The position numbers and the translations under genes were made by a program. This document shows positions 9,654 through 19,905 of a DNA stretch of 34,812 nt, piece by piece. Source of the stretch: Chara braunii (Eukaryota > Streptophyta > Charophyceae > Charales > Characeae); contig BFEA01000235.1 in assembly GCA_003427395.1 (NCBI GenBank), positions 60,372 to 95,183 of the forward strand, written 5' to 3'. Within the stretch, counting starts at the first letter, position 1. Every line of letters begins with the position of its first letter. Under the pieces are notes generated by a model. That model ran no database searches. It saw only the letters and a list, made by a program, of their open reading frames with translations, and was not told the origin of the DNA.

Positions 9654-11692
9654 TCAGCGAGCGCCGGGGAGGGGAAAGGGGAGACGGTACATGGAGGGGT
9701 GGCGAGAGGGAGGGTTGATGGGTAGCGGGGGAAGGAAGCTCTCCATTCCGGCCACCGTCTCCGGAAGTTCCTGATAGTGAACGATCCGGTGAAAGCGGGG
9801 GAATCGGTTGCCTGTGTGGGGGAGGGACGCGAGGTAGTCGGGGTAGAGGGTGGTAAAGGTTCGGAAAAGGGCCGCGCGGAAGTGATCGTGGTTCTCGCAT
9901 GCGGGGATAGTCCCCGTAATCATGCAGTATACCTCNATCATATTGTGGCCTCGCCACNNGGCACTAAGGAAAAGGATATGGAGGCANAAGANAGGGAGGG
10001 CGCATCGGGTGGAAGGGTGGGGATGAACAGTGACAGCGAGGCGGGTAGTGTAGAAAAAGCGGAAGGTATCGATGGGGAAGGGATTGTCGAGGAAGATGAC
10101 GCGAGTATAAATCTGGCGGAAAGAAAGGTGGTCAAGGGAACGACGGGATAACGACCGGGGACAAAGCCCGATGCCCCACATCGGTACGTGGACGAGTTGG
10201 TGGGCGGTCGGTGGCGAAGGGGGAGGGGGATCGGCTCCGTCGCCGTCTTGCTGGTGCGGCCGAAGTCTCGGCAGCTGTCTCTCCATCCTCGGGCTTAGGT
10301 GGCTCTGGCTCTCGGGCCGGATCGTCGGCGCGCGGCTGACCGGCTGCGCTGGCGAATTCCAACTGTCGTTTCCTGGCCGCGATCTCTTCCCTCTTTTGCG
10401 CCTGGGCCTGCGCCCGAGCCTCGTCACACACTTCCTCCTCGAATCCTTCCCACTCCGACTCTTCCAGCTCCTCGTGATTTTCTTCTTCTTCTTCGTCACC
10501 TTGTTCTTCTTCCTCCTCCTTACTTTGCTTGCCTTCGCTGTGCTCACTGTAACTCCCCTCTTCGGGAGTTTCTTCCTCGTCGGCCTCTTCTTCGGCTTCT
10601 TCCTCTTCCGAGCTTTCTTCTTCTGCTTCTATTTCTTCCTTCTCGTTCTCGGAGCCTGTTCAATCCTGAAAGAAGGCGAGATCGACTATTTCATGCGGGT
10701 CCAGATAGTCGCGCCGTGACAGTGGGTTGCAGCCGCTTCCCGGTTCCTCCAAGCACGCCGACCACTGGAGATATGGCACCATAGTCCGCGTGAGAACTTG
10801 TGGAACTGGGCTGTCGTCCATCTGCGAGACGATCTCAAGTGGGAGATCGTCGGCCAGCTGCGCAAAGGGGACCGTTAGCTCGTGCACGATCAGTTGGCGA
10901 TGATCGGGCCGTACCGATCCGAAGAGGAATCCGAGCAGATTGCCCTCAGTTTCCCTTCACCACGCCTGGATGATAAGCAGCTCGAGGTACTCGGCCCACT
11001 GGTGGTGATCCCCGTACCGCGCCCACGTGACCTTTACTCTGACCAGGCACACCGACAACTCGACGAAGTGTTCTCGCCAGCGCCTCCACCGCTGGGGATC
11101 AAGGAGGGGGACAGCGAGTGATTCTAGACAAAAGGAGAGGTGCGAATGGACTCTGGACTGCTAGAAGGTGGGAAAAAAGGAGGGGAGGTCGAAAGTGGAG
11201 ATCGGGGATGGGTTCATTGAGGACGGAGGAAGGGGATGAGTTCCGGGAGCACCACCGCCGGCTCGTGCTGGAAAGCTCGGATCCCGTCGAGGTCAACGCC
11301 GTCCGTGGGGAAAAGGTTATCCCTGTGGGGCGTGAGCCAACGATTCCACACCGACGCCAGTTGCTGCGCCCACAGCCAGAGCGACGTCTTGATAGCTGTA
11401 TGCCGCAGCGGGCTGATGGTGTTGATGTTGCCACTGAAGGCGACCACCGTAGGCACGTGGCTGATTCCAGGAGTTGATCGCCGATGAACTGCTACCGCCT
11501 CTGCCAACACAATCGCCCGACTGCCTGCAAACCGAAACTAGTGGCTGCGTACACTCCCTAGGTACAGAAGAATTGCGCAAGTCGCCGAAGGTCCGGATTG
11601 AGCCGCGGATGATGAACTTGTCGGATCGCCGAGATGTGACGCTGTGGCACCAGCAGAGGATCGTCGAGAGCTCGCTCCGTAAGAAAACTCAT
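9654..11692 (-). pseudogene. ORF3 of the Ty3/gypsy element, unknown function, broken
   Basis: A third gene follows integrase in sense orientation. Its ATG (11692-11690) overlaps the pol stop TGA (11691-11689) as ATGA. It begins MSFLTERALDDPLLVPQRH, meets a stop at 11558, then continues in another frame (11510-11214, with TSLWLWAQQLASVWNRWLTP) and in a third (about 11130-10132). The third has stops at 10957 and 10660 around a Trp-rich block (RWRRWREHFVELS, HHQWAEY). After 10660 comes a strongly acidic Glu-rich stretch of about 75 residues, then EARAQAQAQKREEIAARKRQ, a Pro-rich part and RRRRSRSPSP. A last frame (about 10141-9654) adds DHFRAALFRTFTTLYPDYLA. Intact, it would be about 680 residues. 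No signal peptide or membrane segment is evident, so it does not look like an envelope protein. I do not recognise the family. Five N bases fall at 9936-9992. Confidence 0.7.
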
Positions 11693-13001
11693 TGCGATGG
11701 CAAAGGGGACGGAGCAACAGAAGGAGAACGAGAAGGAGATGGAGAGACAAGCGATAAGCAGTCGTCGTCCTCTTCCGCAGTGGAGGAGGAATTAGATGAG
11801 GGCGAAGATGGGGAAGAAGGAAGGGGACGAAGGTAGGACACGTGGCGGATGATCAAAGAAGTCGATCGGCTGCCGGAGACCACAGGCGCAAGCCGCAAGG
11901 TGTTCACGCCGTTCGGTCCGAGCTCAATCACGTGGAATCGCCCGAAGAATCGTGGCGCTAGTTTACCTTGGCGAGCACATTTCCTCACCTGCACGATGTC
12001 CCTTAATTTGTACTGGGGTCGTGGACCTGCGTTCCCATTCCGGGTCTCGTAGCTTCGGACCTGTCGTCCATGGGCCAACTCGGTCATTTTCTGGCGTTTT
12101 CGGGCTAGCCTGGGGAGGGAGCGTTCCATTAACTCTAAGTGTCGCTTGGCCTTGTCCCGTGTCATGGCCCTTGTGGGCCGACGGTTGAGCGTTGATTCGT
12201 CAGGGAGGCTTGGTATCGAAACGCAAGCGACGCTATTGGTCCTTAATTGGAAGGGGCTCGAACCGTGTATGACCAGGTTCCTTAATACTTCCCCTCTGAA
12301 TTCTGCCCCGTTATCGGTCAGGATTTCTTCCGTATCCGGGTGCATCCTGAGAAAACGGTTAACATACCGCACGATTTCGACGGCTTATCGCGTGTGACAT
12401 GGGTAGGTCTCGATCCATTTCGAAAAGTGGTCGACGAATACCAACAGGACTGAATATTCACAACTATTAGGACCAGGGGGTAGATGATATCGGTAGTATC
12501 CATACTCACCCTCTGGAACGGCCGCTCAACTACCGTTGGTACTATCGATCTTGGCGGTTGGATCGGCGCTTTGTCAGCAGCGCAGACTTGACAGTTTGAG
12601 ATGATGAATTTCAGATCGTCTCGAATATTGGACCAATACCATTCGTTTTTGTCGATGGCCGACTTCGTAATTCGTACGGCAAAATGGGTTGCCGTTTGTT
12701 CGTGGGCTGTCTTCACCCAGTCATACCTCATGAACGGATGCGGTACAACCATCCAAATCCTACTGCCGTCCGTTTTCCGTTTTTCTAGCCTACGCTCTAT
12801 CCATTGGTAATCCCGAGCCCTTTCATTAGCCCTCCTCTGATCTTCCTTGGTGAAATCCTGGAGGGGGTTACCCACTAAGGTGGCAATCAAAGCGATGTCG
12901 GTCCATACTTCGGCCCTTATAAACTTTCGGGTCTTCTCCAATCCTTCTGCCGTGGCATCCAAAAAGCGAGCCTCGGTCGGGATCTTGTCAACCCGACACA
13001 A
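11689..13001 (-). pseudogene. Integrase of the Ty3/gypsy element, inactivated
   Basis: Integrase inserts the cDNA into the genome. The N-terminal zinc finger is intact: H100 and H106 (HEQTATH), then C137 and C140 (CQVC), numbered from 13001. The first catalytic Asp is in RVSMDTTD (residue 168). After a frameshift in a run of five C (12476-12480, minus strand) the classic VFVDHFSKWIETYP block appears, then a TAA at 12385, then ILTDNGAEFRGEVL with the second Asp. The region that should carry the third catalytic residue, Glu, is missing: translation jumps to RAMTRDKAKRHLELMER. The C-terminal module is present (LRDIVQVRK, LAPRFFGRFHVIELGP), followed by a Ser-rich and acidic tail. No chromodomain is seen. 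The stop at 11689 overlaps the start of ORF3. Confidence 0.9.
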
Positions 13002-13156
13002 GGGGCATAGCCACGGTTTACTATCATTTCGATATTGGATGCACGAGCCATGGGCTCGTGCGACACATTGTCACAATCTACCCATTCCACATAGCCTTCC
13101 CCATTAGGACGCATGGAGACTGAATATACGCGAGAAATTGCTTCGCAAAAATAACA
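12996..13156 (-). pseudogene. PHD-like zinc finger between RNase H and integrase
   Basis: On the minus strand, one frame reads FCYFC (cysteines near 13156-13145) and, after about 22 residues, EWVDCDNVSHEP (about 13084-13051). A one-base shift between about 13060 and 13030 then gives CIQYRNDSKPWLCPLC, ending near 12996. The order Cys-x2-Cys, Cys, His, Cys, Trp-x-Cys-x2-Cys resembles a PHD finger, though the fourth cysteine is not visible. PHD fingers usually read histone H3 tails, so in a retroelement this could help target chromatin; that role is inference. Reading it as a PHD finger depends on the frame correction. Confidence 0.45.
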
Positions 13157-13226
13157 AAATTTATCAGGCAGGGAGGGAATAGACGAAGAAGAGATAGGAG
13201 AAAGAGGGGTAGTGAGGTTACCTCCG

Positions 13227-13742
13227 TCACCCATTGCCACCGGTCTGCTTCTTGCCACGTGGAAGAACTGCCACTTGTCCGTACTTAGGCTCGTTTGTCG
13301 GTTCTGACTCCTTCCACGGAGTGATTTCCTCGCCCTTAGGCACTTTAGCGGGCTGATGCAGACGTGTTAGTCCGTCCGCGTTGTCGTGTCTTTCTGTCTT
13401 CCGGTGGATGATGTCGAAGTCGTACTCTTGTAGCCGTACCGCCCAACGTCCAATCATGCCTGTGTAATTAGTGAGCTTTTTCAAGGCCAGCAAAGGCTCA
13501 TGATCCGTTACGAGGCGGAACTTCTACCCATAGAGACAAGAATGGAAGTGCTGGATTCCCCAGACTACTGCGTAGCATTCACCTTGGGGTGCTGAGTCAT
13601 TCCTCCGTTCGTCTGGCACTGTTCGCGACGCGTACTCGATGACATGTTCGCGACCATCGTTCCCCTTCTGCGATAGAATAGCGGAAATAGTTTTCGGTTG
13701 CCAGTCCGTGATAAGAATGAACTGTTTCGAGGGGTCCGGTCA
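13227..13742 (-). pseudogene. RNase H domain of Ty3/gypsy pol
   Basis: This continues the pol frame after the TGA at 13740. Blocks in order are KQFILITDWQPKTISAIL (first catalytic Asp), VIEYASRTVPDERRN, GECYAVVWGIQHF (Glu), a TAG at 13524, then FRLVTDHEPLLALKKL (Asp) and GRWAVRLQEYDFDI...NADGLTR (final Asp). All expected acidic residues survive, but the two stops and the TGA at 13227 break the protein. It degrades the RNA strand of RNA-DNA hybrids during reverse transcription. The following linker (to 13156) is Ser/Pro-rich. Confidence 0.9.
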
Positions 13743-15893
13743 TATCAAAATAGGTGTCGTCGCCAGAGCGTCTTTGAGGGTCGCGAAGACCTGCTCACAC
13801 TCCGCGTCCCAACTGAGAGGCTGGTCCTTTCGTAATAGGTTTGTTAGTGGCCGTGCAATCGCGGTGAAGCCTTTCATGAAACGACGGTAGTACGATGCCA
13901 ACCCCAAGAAGGCTCGAACCTGCGTCAACGATGTGGGAACTGGAGCTTCTCTCACCGCCACGACCTTTCTCGAGTCAGGCCGCAATCCTCCACGTGTCAC
14001 GACGTAACCCAGGAACGAAATTTCCGAGAGGAAAAATTCGCTCTTTTCGAGTGCGATCTTGAATTCAGCGTCCCTCAGCGCCCCGGATGTCCACTCAATG
14101 TGTTGTGCATGTCCATGATAGGTCTCCGAGTACACAAGGATATCGTCTATGTATACGATAACGCAGAAGTTGATCATTCCCTGAGTTAGCCGTGTCTTGT
14201 TGACGAAGTTGTGGAATGTCATGTTCATCGCTCGCTGAAACGTGGCAGGTGCGTTGCAAATCCCCATCGGACACCGAACCCACTGCCACGTGCCTTCAAA
14301 CAATACGAAGGCCGTCTTTGGCCGATCTTCTTCCTTAACCAGAATGTGATGGAAGTCATGCCGAATATCAAATTTGCTAAAATAATTAGCGCATCCAATC
14401 GCATCCAGCAAATCATCAATCCGGGGGAGGGGATACACATTTTTAATCGTGATTTCATTCAGTTTGCGATAATCGATGCATATGCGGATTGACCTGTTCT
14501 TCTTCGGTATTAACACCACTGGAAATGACCATGGTCTGGTGGCGGGTTCGATCCACCCACTTGCTTCGAGTTCCCGAATTCGTTCGAGAGCCTTTTTTCG
14601 TTCTATCAGGGAGTATCGATAAGGCTTGCAGTGGATGGGGGAATGATTTCCCGTCCGAATTTCATGCTGGATGACCAACGACAGGCCGATGTCCGTGTCT
14701 GTTACGCTAGTCGCTTCCTGAAACTCCGTCAGAATATCCGCAATCAAACGATGACTCAGAATCGCATCAGGTATATATTGTGGCATGTGTAACTCAAAAA
14801 GTTGGTCCCAGATTCGTACGCAGATCTGCTTCGTGCGTGCTTGTTTCGCCAAATCGGGTGGTGGCGCAAAGATGAACAAATGGTCCGATCGCCAGGAGAA
14901 CACCGTGGCAATCATCTGGGCGTCTTCCTCCTGGATGACCACGTGTCCTTCCGGGGTGATCCCATTGCAGATGTCTTGCCATGGCACGGTTTTAGTTGCG
15001 ATCTTTACTCCGAGCTCGTCTGGTTCAGCCTCGAGACGCCCAGAGGGTTCCAAAGAACTGGCCTCCGTCCCTAGACGTAACAGTCGTACGTCCTTTGCGG
15101 GTGTTAATAGGGACTTCGATAGATTTGTGATATCGCAGTAGTGCTTCTTGTCGTTGTATCGGGCGAGGAGAGGGGAAATTCCTTCATACAAGGTTTGAGG
15201 GGGTTCCAAAGAATCGACCATCCTCGAAATCTGTACGAGGGGTTCACCCAAAATCATCGCCTTGGTCCTTTGGATGTTCCGACTGGTTAGATGCATCGTT
15301 CTTGCGATCGTTCTGGGCGGCGGGTAATAAATACGTTGTCGTGCTAGCTTCAGAATTTCTGGATCATTTTTGTCACTGCTATCGTCTGCGGAGTCTTCCC
15401 AGGTGATCATACGAAGAGTCCCCGCTATCATCGGCGAAACTCGCGGGACTGTGTTGATGGTAGTACGAAGAGTCAGTCTCATAGGTACATTATAGGGCTT
15501 TCCTCCCGTATTTTGGAGGATGATTGACTGTCGCTCAAAATCCAAGTTTGCTCGCAAAGCCACAAGAGCGGGAAGGCCGAAAAGAACGTCGTAGGTATTT
15601 ACGTCTAACACCACGACGTCTTCTAACGCATGCTCCTTTCCTAGTCTAAAAGCAACATTGGTCATTCTTCCCACTGTTTTAATCTTTTCTTCATCTGCCG
15701 AAACGAGCTGATCCTTTTCTGTAAGCATGATCAGATCGTTCTTTCTTCCCGCCCTCTCGACTACTCGCAGGGAAATAGCCAAAACGGTGGCTCCTGAATC
15801 AATTATTGCATTGTACGAAATTCCCCATATTTCAATGTCACATTCCACGGATTTCCATGGGATGAGTTTAATCCGTAGGAAATGATCGTCTTT
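13740..15893 (-). pseudogene. Protease and reverse transcriptase of Ty3/gypsy pol
   Basis: A 702-codon open frame (15848-13740) extends upstream in frame to a TAG at 15894. The retropepsin active site is IIDSGATVLAI (Asp17). About 350 residues of linker follow, then RT. The RT blocks are SGWIEPATRPWSFPVVLIPKK (430-450), RICIDYRKLNEITIKNVYPLP (455-475), motif A SKFDIRHDFHHI (Asp494, where most relatives have RSGYHQI), CPMGICNAPATFQRAM (526-541), motif C VIVYIDDILVYS (Asp568-Asp569) and LGYVVTRGGLRPDSRKV (613-629). The connection is QVRAFLGLASYYRRFMKGF. Catalytic residues of protease and RT are intact. There is no ATG at the start, because the natural product was a polyprotein continuing from gag. 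The frame ends at TGA 13740 between RT and RNase H. Confidence 0.95.
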
Positions 15894-16097
15894 CTATATT
15901 ATCCCTACCCGTATTGGATCCGACGTGTCGGCCGTATTTTCATCCGGCGCGGGGCTTTTAGCCTGTACATTCGTTGTTCGGGCGAGGGCGAATCGTTTTC
16001 GGTTCGCTTTACAGTGTTGTAACATCCGCTCATTAGCCTGTTCAGAGATCGAGAGCAGATGGCCTATCGGAAGTGGAATCCGATGGTCCAAGGCTCA
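15894..16097 (-). pseudogene. Gag-pol spacer, in frame between two stops
   Basis: This 66-codon segment has the same frame as gag (before) and protease (after), and is bounded by TGA 16095-16097 and TAG 15894-15896. It includes PLPIGHLLSISEQANERML and a basic HCKANRKRFALAR part. Since frame is kept across both stops, the most likely history is one continuous gag-pol frame later hit by two nonsense mutations. A natural readthrough stop at 16095 is the alternative. Confidence 0.75.
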
Positions 16098-17527
16098 GAT
16101 GATGTTGAGCACATCGATTTTCCCTGTGACGAAGGTGGGTCCTCCCGACTCCATCTCTCCTGGAGAGGGTCGCCACTCCGCCACTTCTTTCTGTTCTGGC
16201 GCCGGTCTGATCGTCCCAATCATCCCAAGCCTAGGGTAACCCAGCGATACGTACTGATCTAACGAGATGAGCTCATCAGCTTCTTCCGCGGTTGCCAACG
16301 CGCTTCCTACACCTTCCATTTCTCCCACCAGGGCTCCTACCCGTCCAGGTCCGTTAGCGATGGGAGCCGCTGCCATCGGTGCAACTCCAACCCGTTGTTG
16401 CGGGGGCCGGTGGGGGCAATCACGGGCTAGATGCCCTGGCTGATGGCATGCGTAACAAACGTTTAGATTGCTTGCGGCTCCTCCGAGAGTTGGCGCCGGG
16501 GCTAGCCCTTCTTGGATTGGAGGGGCATGCACCACGATGGGCCGCATGTTTTTCATCATGGCTTCTAACCGAGCGTTATGCTCTCGCTGTTCCTTTTTGC
16601 TTTCCTGGATTAGGCTAATTAGCGTCTTGGTCAACTCGGAAATAGCAGTAGATTCATTTGTCCTTACCGGATTCTCAGTTGGTGGCGGGGGTGTCGTCAT
16701 TACAAGTGCCAGTATCACAGGAACGGGGACACTCGTGATCACACTCGGGGCGGGTCGTTTAGGAGCTATCTGTTCCAGATAGGTGACCGGGCCATACACA
16801 AATCCCATATTCTCGAATTTGTTCTGCAATACAGCCAACTCGGCTTTTGCCCTGGCGAGCTCGGGCGAATCCCCTTCCAGGAAGTTCGTCTCGAACTTTC
16901 GTTTTATCTCCTCTGCAGCGGCCATGATCGGTTGCAGCGTATGATTGATGGGGGAAAACTGCTTATCGTTCGACTGCGAAGCCCATCAATAAACAAGTCT
17001 CTCCCGACTTGCTCACCTCGCTCAGTTTTCACAAATATGCGGTAGAACCGATTTCGATACTCCGCGATAGACTCGAGAGGTTTTTGCACCCGATCTTTGA
17101 TCATGTAAAGTGCTTGCTCTGGGTGGACATAATCAAATCTATTCAAAAAATCTCGTTCGAAGGTCAGAAGATCTACCCATACATAGGTACTAAACCTGTG
17201 ATGAGCGTCTCCTCCTAATCGAACGAGAATGTTTACTTGAGCCTCGTTATCGTCATATTGTTACGCTCGGAGTGTGGCCAACCATGCTCCTGCTAGATGA
17301 TGTGCAGGGTCAAATAGATAAAGATCAGGTGGCATCATGGGAGCCCGTGCTCGTGGGGCGGGTTGATTGGGATTTGGTTGATTGGCATTCTGCTGCGGAT
17401 TTGGATTCTGTGCATTAGCATTCATGTTGGCTACCCGTCGATTAGCCGATCTACTTCGGGTGATGACGGGGTCGCGTCTATGCGCGTTCCGGGATCGAGG
17501 TCGCCCTCGGTTAGCCAGCTCGCCCAA
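16095..17527 (-). pseudogene. Gag (capsid and nucleocapsid), broken
   Basis: Gag forms the particle that packages the RNA. The N-terminal part (17527-17264) is basic, then Asn/Pro-rich, and ends AGAWLATLRA before TAA 17261-17263. The same frame continues (17260-16958) with capsid-like text: WVDLLTFERDFLNRFDY, ALYMIKDRVQKPLESIAEYR, VGRDLFIDGL. A one-base shift in a TTTTCCCCC run (16950-16958, plus strand AAAA/GGGGG) moves the frame to 16925-16095. That part has IKRKFETNFLEGD, a Gln/Lys-rich helix-like part and the nucleocapsid knuckle CYACHQPGHLARDC (CX2CX4HX4C, residues 157-170 from 16925). No ATG opens the N-terminal frame: it follows a TAA and starts at TTG, so the true start is probably mutated. 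Confidence 0.88.
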
Positions 17528-17565
17528 TTAGCGTGCTATTAATCATAAAACCCGGCCACGTGTCC

Positions 17566-17578
17566 GGCTCCGATACCA
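17566..17578 (-). promoter_or_regulatory. Primer-binding site, initiator tRNA-Met
   Basis: On the minus strand, TGGTATCGGAGCC directly follows the LTR. It matches the plant initiator tRNA-Met primer-binding sequence TGGTATCAGAGCC at 12 of 13 positions. It fixes the element's orientation and the downstream edge of the 5' LTR. Only about 40 bp separate it from the gag frame. Confidence 0.88.
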
Positions 17579-18292
17579 ACCTCACGCCCAGCACGGCTTC
17601 CTGATCGGAGTAGGATGTGGGCCTGGAAGTGCGAAATGGGGTGTGCCAAGGATTTTTAGGAAAGTGGGGGTGGAGTCCCAGGTCAGAACTGAGATCTCCT
17701 GTGGCAGGGTTTTTCGGGGGCACGAGTGCAATTGGGCGTTGTGGGCGGACCGACCCTGGTCATAAGGCATGCGCGGGGCACTCAGGGTCGGGCGAGCCAT
17801 TGGTTCCGAGGGCGGCGGCTTGCAGGAAGGTCCCTTCGAGGTGGGTGAAGTAGTGGGTGTGGTCCTGAGTGGGAAAATCAGAACACCGGGGGTCGCTAGT
17901 GGTGGCGCAGTGAAACTCCCTAGGACACAGTCGGTTCTCGGTGAGGCAAGGGTATCTCTGTCGGAGGATTTCGTTTACCCAGGAGGTGAAGTAGTCCGGG
18001 TCGTACGACAACGACTCCGAGCTCTCTGAGCGTGTCATTATGTCATTGAAGAGCTACGAGATGCCTAAGGGCGGGTCTGTGTCGATTGCGATCACGAGTC
18101 GCGCTTACCCGTGTTCGCCCGGGATGACTGCTCCGTCGCAGGCCCCGGATGACCGTATCCAATCAGACAGTATTTCTGCCATCAATGGTTCTTTTTGGAA
18201 TTGACAAATCGACACAAGGGGCCACGTGTAAATGCGCAGATCAAGTCGCGTTTACACGCGTCCTTGCGCGACGTTCGCTGGGCCAGACATCC
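17579..18292 (-). repeat. 5' LTR of the Ty3/gypsy element, truncated
   Basis: Matches 8631-9342. On the minus strand it ends at GTGAGGT immediately before the PBS, whereas the other LTR continues about 13 bp to CGTCACA. Its U3 end stops at 18292, about 70 bp short of the other copy, and unrelated sequence follows. Deletions at both edges of this copy are the simplest reading. Confidence 0.88.
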
Positions 18293-18728
18293 AACTGTTT
18301 AATCACTCTGTAATTTTTGAGTATGCACGATGCAACAAACATAACATTCCAATCAAAAGATGAGCAAAAAACGAGAGCAGGATCACCGATTGCACAAAAT
18401 TCTTATCCTACTTATGAGTGCATCAAAGGCAGTAAACAAAGGCAAAGGCAAGGATCCGGTAGAGAGACAAGCAACCAAACATAGCACCCATACATCCATT
18501 CATTCAGCAACATACACACAGTGCATCTGAGATCTGAGATGGAAATCGCAAAGACAAGTGTGAGCAAGAACCCAAGTCCAGATTCCGAAAAACAGAAACG
18601 GGCAAATCACCCGGAGCTGAAATCAAAATTTATATATACGAGATAGGAGGAAGAAAAGATAAAAGAAACAGCAAATCCGCGTCCATCAACCTCAACTCTC
18701 TCTTCCTCTCTCTCCTTCTCCGATGCGG
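18293..18728. other. Unassigned AT-rich sequence between two retroelements
   Basis: No gene recognised. The last 60 bp are a CT-rich tract (CTCTCTTCCTCTCTCTCC) ending in GCGG, the putative target-site sequence of the element that follows. A plant promoter or leader can look like this, but no coding exon follows. Confidence 0.4.
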
Positions 18729-19123
18729 TGTCAGCGCTAATACCCTTACAAGGGTATCCGCCCTGTTTTTTGCAAGCGACAGAAAATTAGTTTGGTCAAA
18801 AGTTTAAGTATATTGCGCTAGGCGCAGCTGCGACTGTGATTTACGTTGACTGGATGGCTGACTAGAACAAAGAGTGCGTGGGCGCGCAGGTTTAAGGCGC
18901 GAGTGATTCCAGTTCTATCTTTGATTATGAAGCCGGCGCGGACGCCGGTTGGTTTATTTTTAATTTTTTTTGTTGGGTACTCTTGATTAAACTGGGATCT
19001 AAGGAATAATTTCTTTCGATGGTTACGTTGACCGAGTCGAGCGCGCGCCTGGAGAACGGCCCCGACGACGGCATCGGCAACGACGGCGCGACTTCGTGCG
19101 GTGAGCGGGGTGTCGTAGGATGG
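18729..19123 (+). repeat. Left LTR, first part
   Basis: Begins TGTCAGCGCTAATACCC and matches 31596-31996. Close to the start is the hairpin TACCCTTACAAGGGTA. A second hairpin, CCGGCG-CGGA-CGCCGG (18933-18948), is kept in the other copy with a changed loop. The match ends at GGATGGCGC; the right copy instead continues directly into the sequence found at 25039. The open frames here on the minus strand recur in both LTRs and have no motifs. Confidence 0.88.
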
Positions 19124-19819
19124 CGCGCGCGACAATTATGGCACGGTATAAGCAAGCCGGCGCGGGCACTGGGGGCCGCGCAGCCAGTTGTTGGCCCAAA
19201 GCGCCGCCCCGCACCGCCTCATATGGCACTCCGCGGATGTGGGTCTCAAGCTTGGGCTTAGCCTTAAGGGTTATGAAATTGGGTTGACATGACAAAGGTT
19301 CGAGGATGGAGGCCAGCGGGCGTCGGCGCAGCAACATCGGAGCGGCGAGGAGCAAAACCTGAGGGGCTGAGAGCCCAGCCGGGCTATCCCCCTCGGTTTT
19401 GCTTACGGGTGCGGCGGCGGGCCCAACCCGCGGGGTTGGCGAGGTGCCAGCAGCCCCACGGTTCCCCGACGTACTTCTATTTTATTTTGTTTTCCTTGCG
19501 TTTGTTGTTCTTGGTCCCCTTGCGGGACGTGCGAGACTGCAGTAGGGGCACATGGGGGTGTGTTGTATTCGTGGTGTTGCCTGAAGTGCAATTACAAACT
19601 GTTTTCGTGGCTGCGCCGGAGCCGTGCCCCGTTTAGCCTTGGGGCGCGGTGCACTGGGGGTATGGCAAGCCCCATGGGCTTAGTTCAGTGAGTACACTCA
19701 TGAACTGTTGAAATACAGACCTGTGTTCAACCCTCGATGATGGAACCTGGGGGAGTAGAACCTGTATTTTGAATTACCCTGGGCCATTTCGCAGGGCCGC
19801 GGGGTACTGCGAAGGCGGT

Positions 19820-19905
19820 GTCCTTCGGGACACCCGTTAGAAATTGGAACGGTACTGAGACGATTGGCATGGCCCGCGGGGATGACATGCATGAATTAAG
19901 GAAGG
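19820..19905 (+). pseudogene. U6 snRNA-like sequence 1
   Basis: U6 is the catalytic-centre RNA of the spliceosome. This copy aligns along most of U6: a 5' stem-loop GTCCTTCGGGAC, then AAATTGGAACG, then ACTGAGACGATTGGCATGG (U6 has ACAGAGA and GATTAGCATGG), then GGCCCGCGGGGATGACATGCAT. Changes in the invariant ACAGAGA box, the missing T-run terminator and the lack of a recognisable upstream promoter suggest a pseudogene. Confidence 0.75.

Larger units (their letters stand above)
8618..18292 (-). mobile_element. Ty3/gypsy LTR retrotransposon, inactivated, with third ORF
   Basis: Read on the minus strand the order is 5' LTR (17579-18292), PBS, gag, protease, RT, RNase H, PHD-like finger, integrase, ORF3, 3' LTR (8618-9413). 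The gene order RT-RNase H-integrase defines Ty3/gypsy (Metaviridae). Gag and pol mostly share one frame, suggesting a single polyprotein before decay. Lesions include in-frame stops at 17261, 16095, 15894, 13740, 13524, 13227 and 12385, homopolymer frameshifts near 16950 and 12476, and loss of the integrase region carrying the catalytic Glu. The stops are TAA, TAG and TGA in places where CAA, CAG or CGA would fit, consistent with cytosine deamination. I see no convincing polypurine tract next to the 3' LTR, and target duplications cannot be identified. Confidence 0.93.

Noticed and set aside
9777-10151. Open plus-strand frame across the N bases
   Set aside because: It is antisense to the C-terminal part of ORF3 and has no motif.
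10171-10719. Very hydrophobic plus-strand frame that could look like a membrane protein
   Set aside because: It is the antisense of the Glu-rich acidic block of ORF3; the Phe/Leu runs come from GAA/GAG codons read backwards.
16095-16097. Programmed readthrough stop between gag and pol
   Set aside because: Possible, but another in-frame stop follows at 15894 and several more in pol, so random nonsense mutation is simpler.
16379-16782. Two open plus-strand frames opposite gag
   Set aside because: Antisense shadows of the gag frame, which has the CCHC knuckle.
19023-19355. Open frames on both strands in the left LTR and insert
   Set aside because: GC-rich sequence with few stops; no domain, and the part within the LTR recurs in the other LTR with changed frame content.
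19676-19745. tRNA-like stretch with A-box and B-box resemblance (TTAGTTCAGTGAGTA and TGTTCAACCCT)
   Set aside because: Acceptor and T stems do not pair properly and the anticodon loop is the wrong size; at most a SINE-like relic.
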